From 55-13 sp037190145 (GTDB taxonomy: Bacteria; Armatimonadota; Fimbriimonadia; Fimbriimonadales; Fimbriimonadaceae), in assembly GCA_037190145.1 (NCBI GenBank), contig JBBCJU010000002.1, positions 248,001 to 312,000 of the forward strand: a stretch of DNA of 64,000 nucleotides, in the 5' to 3' direction. The position numbers and the translations under genes are program-made. Positions 15,512-23,364 of the stretch are shown in pieces (within the stretch, counting starts at the first letter, position 1; every line of letters starts with the position of its first letter). The notes beneath the pieces were generated by a model, which did not search any database, was not told the origin of the DNA, and saw only the letters and a program-made list of their open reading frames with translations.

Positions 15512-16674
15512 TGGCAAAGCGACACTTACTCCTTGTCGACGATGAGCCGAATATCCGCCGTATCTTACAGGTGGCCTTTGAGAAGGAAGGATATTTCGTT
15601 TCTGTTGCTGCGGATGGCCGCGAGGCATTGGAGACTTTTGCTAAGCAAGAGCCTAGCTGTGTTTTGACAGATGTCACGATGCCGGGAATGACTGGCTACG
15701 AACTGCTGAGAGAAGTAAAGTCGAAGTCTGATGTTCCTGTAGTCATCATGACGGCGTTTGGTACGATCCCACAGGCTGTCCAAGCGATTCGAGATGGAGC
15801 CTTCGAGTATGTGACAAAGCCATTTGACCTGGATCACCTCAAAAAAGTTGTTGGAGCTGCCATTCCTAGCACGAAAAACAAAGCTACGAAGGCATCTGTT
15901 TCTGAACGACCTGCATTCATAGCTGAATCGCCGGCAATGAAAGAGGTGCTGGAAACAGTGAAGCAAGTTGCAGACTCAAGAGCGACGGTCCTGATCACTG
16001 GCGAAAGCGGGGTTGGTAAGGAAGTGATCTCTAAAGCTCTGCATACTTTGAGCAGTCGATCAAAACAGCCCTTTGTAGCAGTTTCCTGCGCAGCCTTACC
16101 CGAAACGCTATTAGAAAGTGAGCTCTTTGGTTATGAAAAAGGTGCTTTTACAGGTGCTAATGGAGCAAAAGTTGGACGTTTCGAATTGGCCCACAATGGC
16201 ACCCTAATGTTGGACGAAATTGGTGAAATACCCATGTCTGTACAGGTTAAGTTGCTTAGGGTTCTACAAGAGAGAGAGTTCGAAAAACTAGGTTCAAATG
16301 CGCCAACAAAGGTTGATGTACGTTTGGTTACGGCCACCAATCGTGACCTGAAACAAGCGGTAGACGAGGGAATTTTTAGGCTTGATCTCTTGTATCGACT
16401 CCAAGTTGTTGAACTGCATATCCCGGCTTTACGATATCGGCTTGAAGATATTGCACCGTTGTCCCAGCTTTTCCTAGACAAATACAGTCAAGAGAACGGC
16501 AGGGATCCACTCCTGATATCCAGTGAAGCACTTGAGCTACTTCATGAATACTCCTGGCCGGGTAACGTGCGCGAGCTTGAGAACGTGATGGAGAGAGCGG
16601 TTGTTCTATCGAGTCCTAAAGATAGTGAGCTTACGGCTCGTCTGCTACCGCCGGTATTGCGGCGGGCAGCTTAA
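15511..16674 (+). CDS. NtrC-family sigma54 activator lacking a DNA-binding domain
   Basis: The 387-aa protein has a receiver domain (phospho-acceptor Asp in V-L-T-D-V-T-M-P-G-M, K in V-T-K-P-F-D), then an AAA+ sigma54-activation domain with Walker A G-E-S-G-V-G-K-E, the G-A-F-T-G-A loop that contacts sigma54, Walker B L-M-L-D-E-I-G-E and W-P-G-N-V-R-E-L-E-N. It stops about 25 residues later, where a Fis-type helix-turn-helix normally starts. Only R-L-L-P-P-V-L-R-R remains, and the stop is clean with no coding remnant after it. Like H. pylori FlgR it may act from solution. GTG start, coupled to the kinase. Confidence 0.9.
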   Translation: MAKRHLLLVDDEPNIRRILQVAFEKEGYFVSVAADGREALETFAKQEPSCVLTDVTMPGMTGYELLREVKSKSDVPVVIMTAFGTIPQAVQAIRDGAFEYVTKPFDLDHLKKVVGAAIPSTKNKATKASVSERPAFIAESPAMKEVLETVKQVADSRATVLITGESGVGKEVISKALHTLSSRSKQPFVAVSCAALPETLLESELFGYEKGAFTGANGAKVGRFELAHNGTLMLDEIGEIPMSVQVKLLRVLQEREFEKLGSNAPTKVDVRLVTATNRDLKQAVDEGIFRLDLLYRLQVVELHIPALRYRLEDIAPLSQLFLDKYSQENGRDPLLISSEALELLHEYSWPGNVRELENVMERAVVLSSPKDSELTARLLPPVLRRAA

Positions 16675-16895
16675 GGCTTTCGGTATTCTCCAAGTGCGAT
16701 CCTTAGGGTAACAAGCGTAAGAAATAGGCCGATGGATAAAGAAGAGAGGCCAGGCAGCCATAGCAATCCAGAAGACAATTTCAGGTTCAATTCTTCAAGC
16801 ACAATAAACTGCGCTTGTCTATAAACCCGAACTCCGCCCCAGAGACCAAAGGCCGCGGAAGCGATGCCGAGTATTGATAAATACAGTTTAGACAT
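16671..16895 (-). CDS. small two-TM membrane protein
   Basis: Unknown function, 74 aa. Two hydrophobic helices (L-Y-L-S-I-L-G-I-A-S-A-A-F-G-L-W-G-G-V and W-L-P-G-L-S-S-L-S-I-G-L-F-L-T-L-V-T) flank a charged loop. Its stop overlaps the regulator's stop by 4 bp in convergent orientation. Size and hydrophobicity support a real gene, but there is no family recognition. Confidence 0.5.
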   Translation of the reverse strand: MSKLYLSILGIASAAFGLWGGVRVYRQAQFIVLEELNLKLSSGLLWLPGLSSLSIGLFLTLVTLRIALGEYRKP

Positions 16896-17069
16896 CCGAA
16901 CCTTAACGACAGCTTAATGCGGATCAGCTTCTTTAGTCCCATATGTCCTAAGAAACTGCAATCAGGTGTTACATAATTATTGTTGGCTCAACGTTGACCT
17001 TCACGAGACATCGCTAAATGTCCGCCCAACTCGCGGGATGCGAGTAAGACGTACAGGAGGTCGATCTAA

Positions 17070-17249
17070 ATGATCAACACAGTCCGACTTTGGACACGAA
17101 AGCCATCGCGATCATATGTGATCTCGATCGAAAAGAATGAGAACTCGGTTCCTCGCAAGGAGTCCGCGAGGAAAGTAGGGTTCTTGGAAGGTTTCTTCAA
17201 GATGTGGGAGAATCAGGCTGATCTGATGATCCGCAATATGAACGACTGA
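17070..17249 (+). CDS. 59-aa microprotein with strong ribosome-binding site
   Basis: The frame starts at ATG 17070 and ends at TGA 17247-17249. A full AGGAGG lies at 17055-17060, 9 bp before the start, and an intrinsic terminator follows 24 bp after the stop. The product is basic in its first half (W-T-R-K-P-S-R-S, P-R-K-E-S-A-R-K) and has a C-terminal amphipathic helix (F-L-E-G-F-F-K-M-W-E-N-Q-A-D-L-M-I). No family is recognised. The complete small transcription unit argues that it is expressed. Confidence 0.7.
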   Translation: MINTVRLWTRKPSRSYVISIEKNENSVPRKESARKVGFLEGFFKMWENQADLMIRNMND

Positions 17250-17272
17250 CCTGCCAACGGAGGCATCGAGAA

Positions 17273-17313
17273 GCTGTCAAGGAGTGAACGCCCTTGACGG
17301 CTTTTGGCTTTTT
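17273..17313 (+). terminator. intrinsic terminator after microprotein gene
   Basis: GCTGTCAAGG (17273-17282) pairs with CCTTGACGGC (17292-17301, one G-U), followed by TTTTGGCTTTTTG. Confidence 0.85.
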
Positions 17314-17591
17314 GTTTGTGCGGTTTTACTCCCATACGTCCCATTCTAATTATTGTTCGAAATTATTCGAACTTTTTTTGGGCAGCGTGCGTTAACGTTT
17401 ACATGAACCCACCGAAGCATACAGCCAGCGGGTGAGCAGTAACGAGTGAAGGGCTCTGAAATGCAACCCATCTCTTGCCATTGTGCAAGTACATAGTCCC
17501 CCTTCCAGGAACTGGGAATCGGTTCCTACCGGTCGAATAAACAGCGGGATTCGTCTCGCTACAGAACCCGCGCCTAAGGGCGCAGAGAATA
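17314..17591 (+). promoter_or_regulatory. leader region of ECF sigma gene
   Basis: No gene is supported here. GGAACT at 17508-17513 followed about 18 bp later by GGTCGAA (17531-17537) has the look of an ECF-type -35/-10 pair and could allow autoregulation. The spacing is slightly long, so this is tentative. The inverted pair TTCGAA-attaTTCGAA lies near 17355-17372. Confidence 0.3.
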
Positions 17592-18209
17592 ATGGCTGAG
17601 AACACTTTTAGATTAGAACCGCAAGACGAAGTACGATTCAACCAACTGTTGGAGGAGACCTACAAGAAGGTCTACAACATGGCGTATCGGCTAGCCGGTA
17701 CCAGAGCGGATGCTGAAGACCTAACGCAGGAAGCCTACTACAGAGCCTATCGATCCTTCAAAGACTATGAAGGTGACCGCCCATTTGAGAACTGGATTTT
17801 CCGAATCGTTACTAGGCTGTTTCTCGATCTGCTAAGAAGTAGACGGCGTAGAGTGAAGGCCGTCAGCTATGATGCTCCTTTGCAACGTGAAGGTGGAGAT
17901 GACAACCTTTACTTTGATATGGCAGATGATGCACCTAATGCCGAACAGACAATGATGAATTCGTCTCTGAGCGAAGAGATGCAGGCTGCTCTAGACTCCC
18001 TGTCACCTGAGCAACGTACGCTTGTAATCTTGGCTGATGTGGAGAATGTACCTTATAAGGATATAGCAGATATGCTCGGCAAACCAGTCGGAACCATTCG
18101 ATCCAGGTTACACCGAACCCATAAGCTCATCCGACACCGCCTAGAGCAAGCCCGCCGGAAGTCCGATCGGACAGTTGGGAAACTTGTGACGGGTTTGATG
18201 CCTTTGTGA
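17592..18209 (+). CDS. ECF (RpoE-type) sigma factor
   Basis: The 205-aa sigma70-family protein has region 2 (D-A-E-D-L-T-Q-E-A-Y-Y-R-A-Y, then F-E-N-W-I-F-R-I-V-T-R-L-F-L-D) and region 4 (L-S-P-E-Q-R-T-L-V-I-L-A-D, then Y-K-D-I-A-D-M-L-G-K-P-V-G-T-I-R-S-R-L-H-R). The linker is acidic. No anti-sigma factor gene follows. The next gene is a pseudopilin, so regulation may be transcriptional or by a distant partner. Confidence 0.93.
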   Translation: MAENTFRLEPQDEVRFNQLLEETYKKVYNMAYRLAGTRADAEDLTQEAYYRAYRSFKDYEGDRPFENWIFRIVTRLFLDLLRSRRRRVKAVSYDAPLQREGGDDNLYFDMADDAPNAEQTMMNSSLSEEMQAALDSLSPEQRTLVILADVENVPYKDIADMLGKPVGTIRSRLHRTHKLIRHRLEQARRKSDRTVGKLVTGLMPL

Positions 18210-18224
18210 TTTTTCAGGAACTAT

Positions 18225-18253
18225 TTGCATATCAAGCAAATCTAGTGTAATGT
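18225..18253 (+). promoter_or_regulatory. possible sigma70 promoter for pseudopilin pair 1
   Basis: TTGCAT (18225-18230), 17-bp spacer, TAATGT (18248-18253), about 80 bp before the pseudopilin ATG. Confidence 0.45.
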
Positions 18254-18281
18254 ATATCAATTCATTGCGTCATCATATAGA

Positions 18282-18297
18282 TGGCATGTATTTTGTC
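18282..18297 (+). promoter_or_regulatory. candidate sigma54 (-24/-12) promoter
   Basis: TGGCATG-TATT-TTGTC at 18282-18297 keeps the GG of the -24 element and the TTG of the -12 element with correct spacing. The expected GC at -12 reads GT. It ends 36 bp before the pseudopilin ATG. The sigma54 activator gene at 15511 gives context. Confidence 0.35.
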
Positions 18298-18333
18298 ATA
18301 GCCTTTGTTTCTCAGTTTGTTCGTGGAGGATAA

Positions 18334-19269
18334 ATGAACAGATCTTATAGCCGATCAGCATTCACGTTGATTGAATTACTCGTCGTCATTGCAATCATTG
18401 CCATTCTCGCAGCTATTCTTTTCCCGGTATTTGCTCAAGCTAAGGAAGCCGCTAAAAAAACGGCTACTCTTAGTAATGCAAAACAGCTTGGTACGTCGGT
18501 ACAAATCTATTTAGCTGACTATGATGATGTTTTCCCGCTAGCTACCTTGTATTTTGGTACGACCCCACAAAATTCTCTGGCGTGGCCTTACCCTGCAAAT
18601 CATATGCCATCTTGGAGTGGTGGGAATGCAACCATCATAGATCTTGAGCATACTTATTGGGTGAACGCGGTTCAACCGTATGCTAAGAATACTAAAATTA
18701 CCAAGGCTGAAGGTATTGCTCAATATGTTTTACCTTCTGATGCAACTACAGCCAAGACTGCTGCTCCTGGTGAGCTGAGTTTGGCATACAATACTTTGTT
18801 GCAGCAAAATAGTTCTAGTTCTGTAGAGAACCCTTCAATGGTGCCAGCACTGACCACAGCGATTGGTAACATTAACCGCGTGGGTAGAGGAGGTCATCAA
18901 CCGATGATGCAATGTCTTGGAGGTGCACCAAGTCTTTGCAGATTTTCGCCTGGTGGCACATCATATGGTTACACATCTTGGACTTGGGGCTTTGCTGGTC
19001 AGCCGGTAGCTAAGGCCGCTCTTTATGGAAACACGATCATTTCCTCTAGGTCAGATAGCTCTGCAAAAGTATATAAGCTAGGTAGCAATACTACGGCTGT
19101 AAATACTAATATCTTAGATCCTTGGTCTCAATACGGGGCTGCCGGAGACCCGGTTGGAATGCGACTTTGCAACAGTACGGCAAGTTTGCCAGATTCAGAT
19201 TGGCACCCATGTTTCTTCCGGCCTGACCAAGACGGCACAAGAACCAAGTGGGCAGGTATTCTAGAGTAA
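18334..19269 (+). CDS. pseudopilin (prepilin N-terminal methylation protein), pair 1
   Basis: A 311-aa type II secretion/type IV pilin-like protein. Prepilin peptidase would cut A|F in R-S-A-F-T-L-I-E-L-L, leaving F1 and E5, followed by the hydrophobic spine and F-P-V-F-A-Q-A-K. The conserved Y-L-A-D-Y-D-D-V-F-P lies about residue 65. The C-terminal domain, with a D-S-S-A-K strand, resembles the DUF1559-like group common in Planctomycetes and Armatimonadota. A GGAGG precedes the ATG. The stop overlaps the lipoprotein start (TAATG). One of six such proteins in the window. Confidence 0.93.
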   Translation: MNRSYSRSAFTLIELLVVIAIIAILAAILFPVFAQAKEAAKKTATLSNAKQLGTSVQIYLADYDDVFPLATLYFGTTPQNSLAWPYPANHMPSWSGGNATIIDLEHTYWVNAVQPYAKNTKITKAEGIAQYVLPSDATTAKTAAPGELSLAYNTLLQQNSSSSVENPSMVPALTTAIGNINRVGRGGHQPMMQCLGGAPSLCRFSPGGTSYGYTSWTWGFAGQPVAKAALYGNTIISSRSDSSAKVYKLGSNTTAVNTNILDPWSQYGAAGDPVGMRLCNSTASLPDSDWHPCFFRPDQDGTRTKWAGILE

Positions 19270-19466
19270 TGGCTAAGTTCCTGATATCAGGTTTAATCGT
19301 TTGTTTTGCCCTGGTTGGTTGTTCGGGAGGTGGAGATGAAGCTCCTGTTAATTCCGAGCAAACACAAGGTGGAAACGTTGTGAATGATCCTGCTTTGAAG
19401 GAGCGGTTAACGGGGCCTGCTGGTGGTGCTAATGCAGCATCTTCTAGCGCTCCCTCTATGAATTAG
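19269..19466 (+). CDS. small lipoprotein partner of pseudopilin, pair 1
   Basis: A 65-aa lipoprotein. The signal peptide (M-A-K-F-L-I-S-G-L-I-V-C-F-A) ends at lipobox L-V-G-C with Cys about residue 19. The mature part is acidic then Gly/Ala/Ser-rich and probably unstructured. ATG at 19269 overlaps the TAA of the pseudopilin by one base, so it is translationally coupled. A longer in-frame ATG at 19248 would destroy the signal peptide. The same arrangement occurs in four other places in the window. Function unknown, probably acting with the pseudopilin. Confidence 0.8.
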   Translation: MAKFLISGLIVCFALVGCSGGGDEAPVNSEQTQGGNVVNDPALKERLTGPAGGANAASSSAPSMN

Positions 19467-19492
19467 GTTGTTCATCAGTTGTTTGATGTATG

Positions 19493-19530
19493 CAAGTCTC
19501 CATGCCTCTGGTTGTGGGGACTTGTTTTTT
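19493..19530 (+). terminator. intrinsic terminator of pseudopilin pair 1
   Basis: CAAGTCTCC (19493-19501) pairs with GGGGACTTG (19516-19524), loop of 14, followed by six T. Confidence 0.75.
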
Positions 19531-19908
19531 AGGTTTTGGTGACAGAAGATGAAACCTTTATACACAGCAGCCCAACAATGCTTTTTGTAAAAGGCTAGGT
19601 CAATATGCTGAAAGAGAAGAGTTGCTGCTTTACTTTCCTGTGATTCTGTATTATTATTTAATTGAACACTAAATGACTTCTGAAGTTCAAGCTGGTGTGA
19701 ATTTGGAGCATATATAGATGGTGTATCTATATGAACGGACTGGAATTATGTAGGTAGAGTTTTTTACTTAATGTGAATTCGCTGTCAATTTTGGTCTTGC
19801 TACTTGCATTATGCCGATTGATTGTCTATTATGGAACGATCAACGCATTGCTGAAATAATTCTTGTATTCAGTTGATTTCGCCATATTCTATGCGTTGGT
19901 TTATTATT
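19531..19908. other. AT-rich intergenic region between pseudopilin pairs
   Basis: No coding frame or repeat recognised. It must contain the promoter for pair 2, but I see no clear -35/-10 pair. The only strong element is GGAGG at 19909-19913. Confidence 0.4.
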
Positions 19909-19923
19909 GGAGGCATTTTCTAC

Positions 19924-20823
19924 ATGAATCAAGTGCGACGCGGTTTTACGTTGATCGAACTTCTTGTCGTTATCGCAATTATTGCAATTCTTGCTGCGAT
20001 TCTATTTCCAGTTTTTGCTCAGGCTAAGGAAGCAGCTAAGAAGACTGCAGCGCTTACTAATATTAAGCAAACGGCAACTGCAGCACATATCTATTTGGCA
20101 GATTATGATGACCGATTTCCATTTGGTCAGATACGTAGTAGTGGAGGGGTGTGGTCACCGGGACTATTGGCTGAAGTGCCAGTAGATTGGAGATTAACTT
20201 CTACTGCTACTCACGAGAGGCACAGTGTCTACTGGGCCAACTCCATCATGCCCTACATGAAGAGTAAAGATATTCTGAAGATTAGTGATGGAGTCCTTCG
20301 TAACACTACAGATACCCCGCAACCAGGTAAGACTCCCTCAGAAGTTGGATTAATCTACAACGGGTTTATGCATACGTACCCAGCCACATCAGTGGATCAA
20401 CCATCATCTGCCATTTTAATGTGGTACGGAATTGGAAGGGTTAACTATCGCGGTCAGGTAATTTCGACCCCTGGTCTTCGTTGTGCGGGGGCTGGTGAAT
20501 GTATGTTTAATCCATCTGGTCACCCAGACGATACTAATAGTGGTGGAGGAACAACAGCATCTGTTTGGTATGCTGCCCCAACAGAGACGCGAACTCACCG
20601 CGTCTATGGGAACGGCACGATATTCGTGCGCGCAGATTCTTCGGCAAAGTTTAGAAGGATAGGAGTTGATGGTGGTGGCTCTGTATCTAACTTCTTAAGC
20701 GATCCATTTAGCTCATATGATGCAAATGTTAGAGGTACTGGTTACATACCTTGCCGACCGGGTGGCTCAGCTTCAACAGTTCCTTATTATTGGTGCTTCT
20801 TCCGACCGGACGTGCAACTGTGA
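19924..20823 (+). CDS. pseudopilin, pair 2
   Basis: A 299-aa pseudopilin. ATG at 19924 is chosen over the upstream TTG at 19873 because GGAGG (19909-19913) sits 10 bp before it and it yields the short leader M-N-Q-V-R-R-G|F-T-L-I-E-L-L. Y-L-A-D-Y-D-D-R-F-P follows the spine. The C-terminal domain resembles that of the pair-1 protein (both keep R-A-D/R-S-D-S-S-A-K and a P-x-x-W-C-F-F-R-P-D end). The DNA of the shared N-terminus differs at most synonymous sites from pair 1, so this is an old duplication. Stop overlaps the next start (GTGA). Confidence 0.93.
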   Translation: MNQVRRGFTLIELLVVIAIIAILAAILFPVFAQAKEAAKKTAALTNIKQTATAAHIYLADYDDRFPFGQIRSSGGVWSPGLLAEVPVDWRLTSTATHERHSVYWANSIMPYMKSKDILKISDGVLRNTTDTPQPGKTPSEVGLIYNGFMHTYPATSVDQPSSAILMWYGIGRVNYRGQVISTPGLRCAGAGECMFNPSGHPDDTNSGGGTTASVWYAAPTETRTHRVYGNGTIFVRADSSAKFRRIGVDGGGSVSNFLSDPFSSYDANVRGTGYIPCRPGGSASTVPYYWCFFRPDVQL

Positions 20824-21011
20824 AATACTTAAGCATCCTTTTTGTAGCGGTAGTGAGCCTTGGGTGTGGCTCTGGCTCAGATGAAGAGTCAGTTTCCGAT
20901 GGAGCCATACAATCTGGGCAATCTAAATTTGAAACAGGTAACCAAGCTGGATCAGATTCTTCAGCACCAAAAGGTGGTACGGAGACTAGTCAAGCCCAGG
21001 CAGATAACTAG
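20820..21011 (+). CDS. small lipoprotein partner of pseudopilin, pair 2
   Basis: A 63-aa lipoprotein. GTG at 20820 overlaps the pseudopilin TGA by 4 bp. Signal peptide K-Y-L-S-I-L-F-V-A-V-V-S-L-G-C with the lipidated Cys about residue 16. The mature part is Ser/Gly/Asp/Gln-rich with no predicted fold. It has the same position, size and design as the partner in pair 1, but the mature sequences are not alignable with confidence. The start of the SAH riboswitch transcript follows closely. Confidence 0.78.
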   Translation: MKYLSILFVAVVSLGCGSGSDEESVSDGAIQSGQSKFETGNQAGSDSSAPKGGTETSQAQADN

Positions 21012-21025
21012 TATATATTTTCGAC

Positions 21026-21031
21026 TATAAT
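21026..21031 (+). promoter_or_regulatory. -10 box of ahcY promoter
   Basis: A perfect TATAAT at 21026-21031 places the transcript start at about 21038, at the first base pair of the riboswitch. The -35 region is not obvious. Confidence 0.6.
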
Positions 21032-21038
21032 CGTATTG

Positions 21039-21131
21039 CTGAGGGGCGCTGCAACTCTGGATTTTCCGGAACCAGGCTCAGTGAAATCTAACGGCGCTCG
21101 TTCCAAGGCAACTTGGGACGGGCGTTTTTTT
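21039..21131 (+). promoter_or_regulatory. S-adenosylhomocysteine (SAH) riboswitch with terminator
   Basis: The aptamer core matches the SAH riboswitch: GAGGGGCGCTGCAAC at 21041, CCAGGCTC at 21072 and AACGGCGCTC at 21090-21099. P1 is GGGCGC (21043-21048) with GCGCTC (21094-21099). A pseudoknot-type helix CTGAG (21039-21043) with CTCAG (21077-21081) is also possible. CGCTCGTTCCAAG (21095-21107) can instead pair with CTTGGGACGGGCG (21112-21124) before seven T, an intrinsic terminator that shares the 3' strand of P1. SAH binding should therefore prevent termination and switch ahcY on, as known for the class. Confidence 0.95.
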
Positions 21132-21168
21132 AGTTTGTACGTCCTCCTAAGTTCAAAGGAGAGTCACG

Positions 21169-22584
21169 ATGCAAACAGAAATGAACCCAACCTTTATTGA
21201 CTACAACGTCGCAGATATATCACTGGCTAACTGGGGCCGTAAAGAGATTGCCATTGCTGAAACTGAGATGCCGGGTCTCATGGCAATCCGCGATGAGTTT
21301 GCTTCCAGTCAACCCTTAAAAGGCGCTAAGATCGCCGGATCGCTTCATATGACGATCCAGACTGCCGTCCTAATTGAAACTTTAAAGGCTCTCGGGGCGG
21401 ATGTTCGTTGGGCAAGTTGTAACATCTACAGCACTCAAGACCATGCGGCGGCGGCTATTGCCGATGGGCAAACCCCTGTGTTTGCGTTCAAAGGTGAGTC
21501 GCTGGACGAATACTGGGACTTCACGCATCGAATTTTCGAATGGGCTGATGGATCCACTCCAAATATGATTCTGGATGACGGTGGGGACGCTACCCTGCTC
21601 ATCCTTCTCGGTTCTCAAGCGGAGCAAGATCAGAGTGTTTTGGCAAATCCGACCAGTGAGGAAGAGGTCTGCCTTTTCAACTCTATCAAGAAGAAGCTAG
21701 CTCAAGACCCAACATTCTATAGCCGTATCAAAGCTGAAATCAAGGGCGTTAGCGAAGAGACCACCACGGGTGTTCATAGACTTTATAAGCTCCATAGCGA
21801 AGGGAAACTGCCGTTCCCAGCTTTTAATGTAAACGATAGCGTCACGAAGTCGAAGTTCGATAACCTTTATGGCTGCCGAGAGTCGCTAGTAGATGGAATC
21901 AAGCGAGCGACCGATGTAATGGTCGCAGGCAAGATCGCCGTTGTTTGCGGCTACGGTGACGTAGGCAAGGGAAGCGCTCAAGCTCTCAGAGCGCTCAGTG
22001 CTCAAGTTTGGGTGACTGAGATTGACCCAATCTGCGCTTTGCAGGCTGCTATGGAAGGATACAAGGTTGTCACCATGGACTTTGCAAAGGACAAGGGCGA
22101 TATCTTTGTGACTTGTACGGGTAACTACCATGTCATCACCCATGATCATATGGCCGCGATGAAGAACAATGCCATTGTTTGCAATATCGGCCACTTTGAC
22201 AACGAGATCGACGTAGCTTCATTGGAAAGCTATCAATGGGATGAGATCAAGCCTCAGGTAGATCATGTGATATTCCCAGACGGTAAGCGGATCATCCTTC
22301 TGGCGAAGGGACGCCTGGTGAATCTTGGGTGCGGAACCGGCCACCCATCCTATGTGATGAGTTCTTCCTTTGCCAACCAGGTAATGGCTCAGATTGAACT
22401 CTGGGTTGAACAAGGGAAGTATCAGCCTGGCGTTTATGTTCTGCCGAAGCACTTGGATGAGAAAGTTGCTCGACTCCAGTTGCAAAAGTTGGATGCTCAG
22501 TTGACCGAGCTCACTGCGGAACAAGCGAGCTACATCGGAGTCGAGGTTGCTGGTCCTTACAAGACGGATAGCTATCGCTACTAA
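21169..22584 (+). CDS. ahcY: adenosylhomocysteinase
   Basis: NAD-dependent hydrolysis of S-adenosylhomocysteine to homocysteine and adenosine, removing the by-product of methyl transfer. The 471-aa protein has the substrate region (G-S-L-H-M-T-I-Q-T-A, N-V-N-D-S-V-T-K-S-K-F-D-N), the NAD loop G-Y-G-D-V-G-K-G-S-A, E-I-D-P-I-C-A-L-Q-A-A-M-E-G and the C-terminal K-T-D-S-Y-R-Y that closes the neighbouring subunit's cofactor site. Shine-Dalgarno AAGGAGA lies 11 bp upstream of ATG. Expression should be controlled by the SAH riboswitch in its leader. Confidence 0.98.
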   Translation: MQTEMNPTFIDYNVADISLANWGRKEIAIAETEMPGLMAIRDEFASSQPLKGAKIAGSLHMTIQTAVLIETLKALGADVRWASCNIYSTQDHAAAAIADGQTPVFAFKGESLDEYWDFTHRIFEWADGSTPNMILDDGGDATLLILLGSQAEQDQSVLANPTSEEEVCLFNSIKKKLAQDPTFYSRIKAEIKGVSEETTTGVHRLYKLHSEGKLPFPAFNVNDSVTKSKFDNLYGCRESLVDGIKRATDVMVAGKIAVVCGYGDVGKGSAQALRALSAQVWVTEIDPICALQAAMEGYKVVTMDFAKDKGDIFVTCTGNYHVITHDHMAAMKNNAIVCNIGHFDNEIDVASLESYQWDEIKPQVDHVIFPDGKRIILLAKGRLVNLGCGTGHPSYVMSSSFANQVMAQIELWVEQGKYQPGVYVLPKHLDEKVARLQLQKLDAQLTELTAEQASYIGVEVAGPYKTDSYRY

Positions 22585-22602
22585 ACAAAGCTAAAAATAA
22601 GA

Positions 22603-22626
22603 AGAGGGGACATCTTCGTCCCCTCT
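22603..22626 (+). terminator. probable ahcY terminator hairpin
   Basis: AGAGGGGAC (22603-22611) pairs perfectly with GTCCCCTCT (22618-22626) across ATCTTC. There is no T-run, so termination is less certain. Confidence 0.55.
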
Positions 22627-22687
22627 CTGCCTTGTGACAAGAATTCATGTTGGCAAAGTCTGCTACTGCAGAGAAGGCTGATGATTT

Positions 22688-23344
22688 GTGGAGTCTGCTA
22701 CAAACGGGGTGATTGGATACGAGGCATTGTCTGCTGCCAAAAGTCAGCAATTTATTGAAGCAACAAGTTTCATAATTGATGTGATGTTGACTCTCGTTGC
22801 AACGGTACTCCTTGGTTGGCCGAAGAATCTGACCACCAACATGGCTGGTGTTTCTGTCAATAGTTTTCAAAATGCCAATAAATGTTGGCGAGATCCAGGG
22901 AGTGGATATTTTGCTTATGTGACTATGGAGTGCGATGGGGCCCATCGTAGCATTACCCTCACAAGAGATCGGCGCGTTGTAGGCGAAGCTGGTTACGACA
23001 CAGGAAGATTTGGTCGGAACCCAGAGAATGAACCTTTTAGTCAGATCAAAGACAAAAAACTTGTTCTTGTGGCTGGAAATGGAATCAAGATCGGTATGAC
23101 TCGGCGCCAAGTGCAGACTAAGTTAGGTAATCCAAACAAAACCGCTGTTAGGGGCAATAATAACGAATTTTGGTGTGCACTATACAAGCGCTCTGATCTG
23201 AAAAAGGGTGAAGGGCATATCTTGCGCAATACCTACATTTTTAAGAACTCAAAGCTTGTTGAGATTTCAATCAGTTTAGATAGTGTGCCTGGCTGCGGTG
23301 ATGATTCTTTGTCCGACAAAGGGTGGCCTTGGACTAAATTCTAG
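22688..23344 (+). CDS. exported protein with SmpA/BamE-like motif
   Basis: Not firmly recognised. The frame opens at GTG 22688, but ATG at 22784 (M-L-T-L-V-A-T-V-L-L-G-W-P-K) gives a signal-peptide-like start and is quite possible. Residues about 135-150 read G-I-K-I-G-M-T-R-R-Q-V-Q-T-K-L-G-N-P, the I-x-x-G-M-T-x-x-x-V-x-x-x-L-G-x-P pattern of the SmpA/OmlA fold of small outer-membrane lipoproteins. Four Cys are present. No lipobox is seen. The next gene starts 20 bp after and could share a transcript. Confidence 0.55.
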   Translation: MESATNGVIGYEALSAAKSQQFIEATSFIIDVMLTLVATVLLGWPKNLTTNMAGVSVNSFQNANKCWRDPGSGYFAYVTMECDGAHRSITLTRDRRVVGEAGYDTGRFGRNPENEPFSQIKDKKLVLVAGNGIKIGMTRRQVQTKLGNPNKTAVRGNNNEFWCALYKRSDLKKGEGHILRNTYIFKNSKLVEISISLDSVPGCGDDSLSDKGWPWTKF

Positions 23345-23364
23345 AAAAGGTATCTTCAAGAATA

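Noticed and set aside
17399..17641. 80-aa frame on the minus strand over the start of the ECF sigma gene
   Set aside because: It overlaps the clear sigma-factor start and leader, with no Shine-Dalgarno or recognisable motif.
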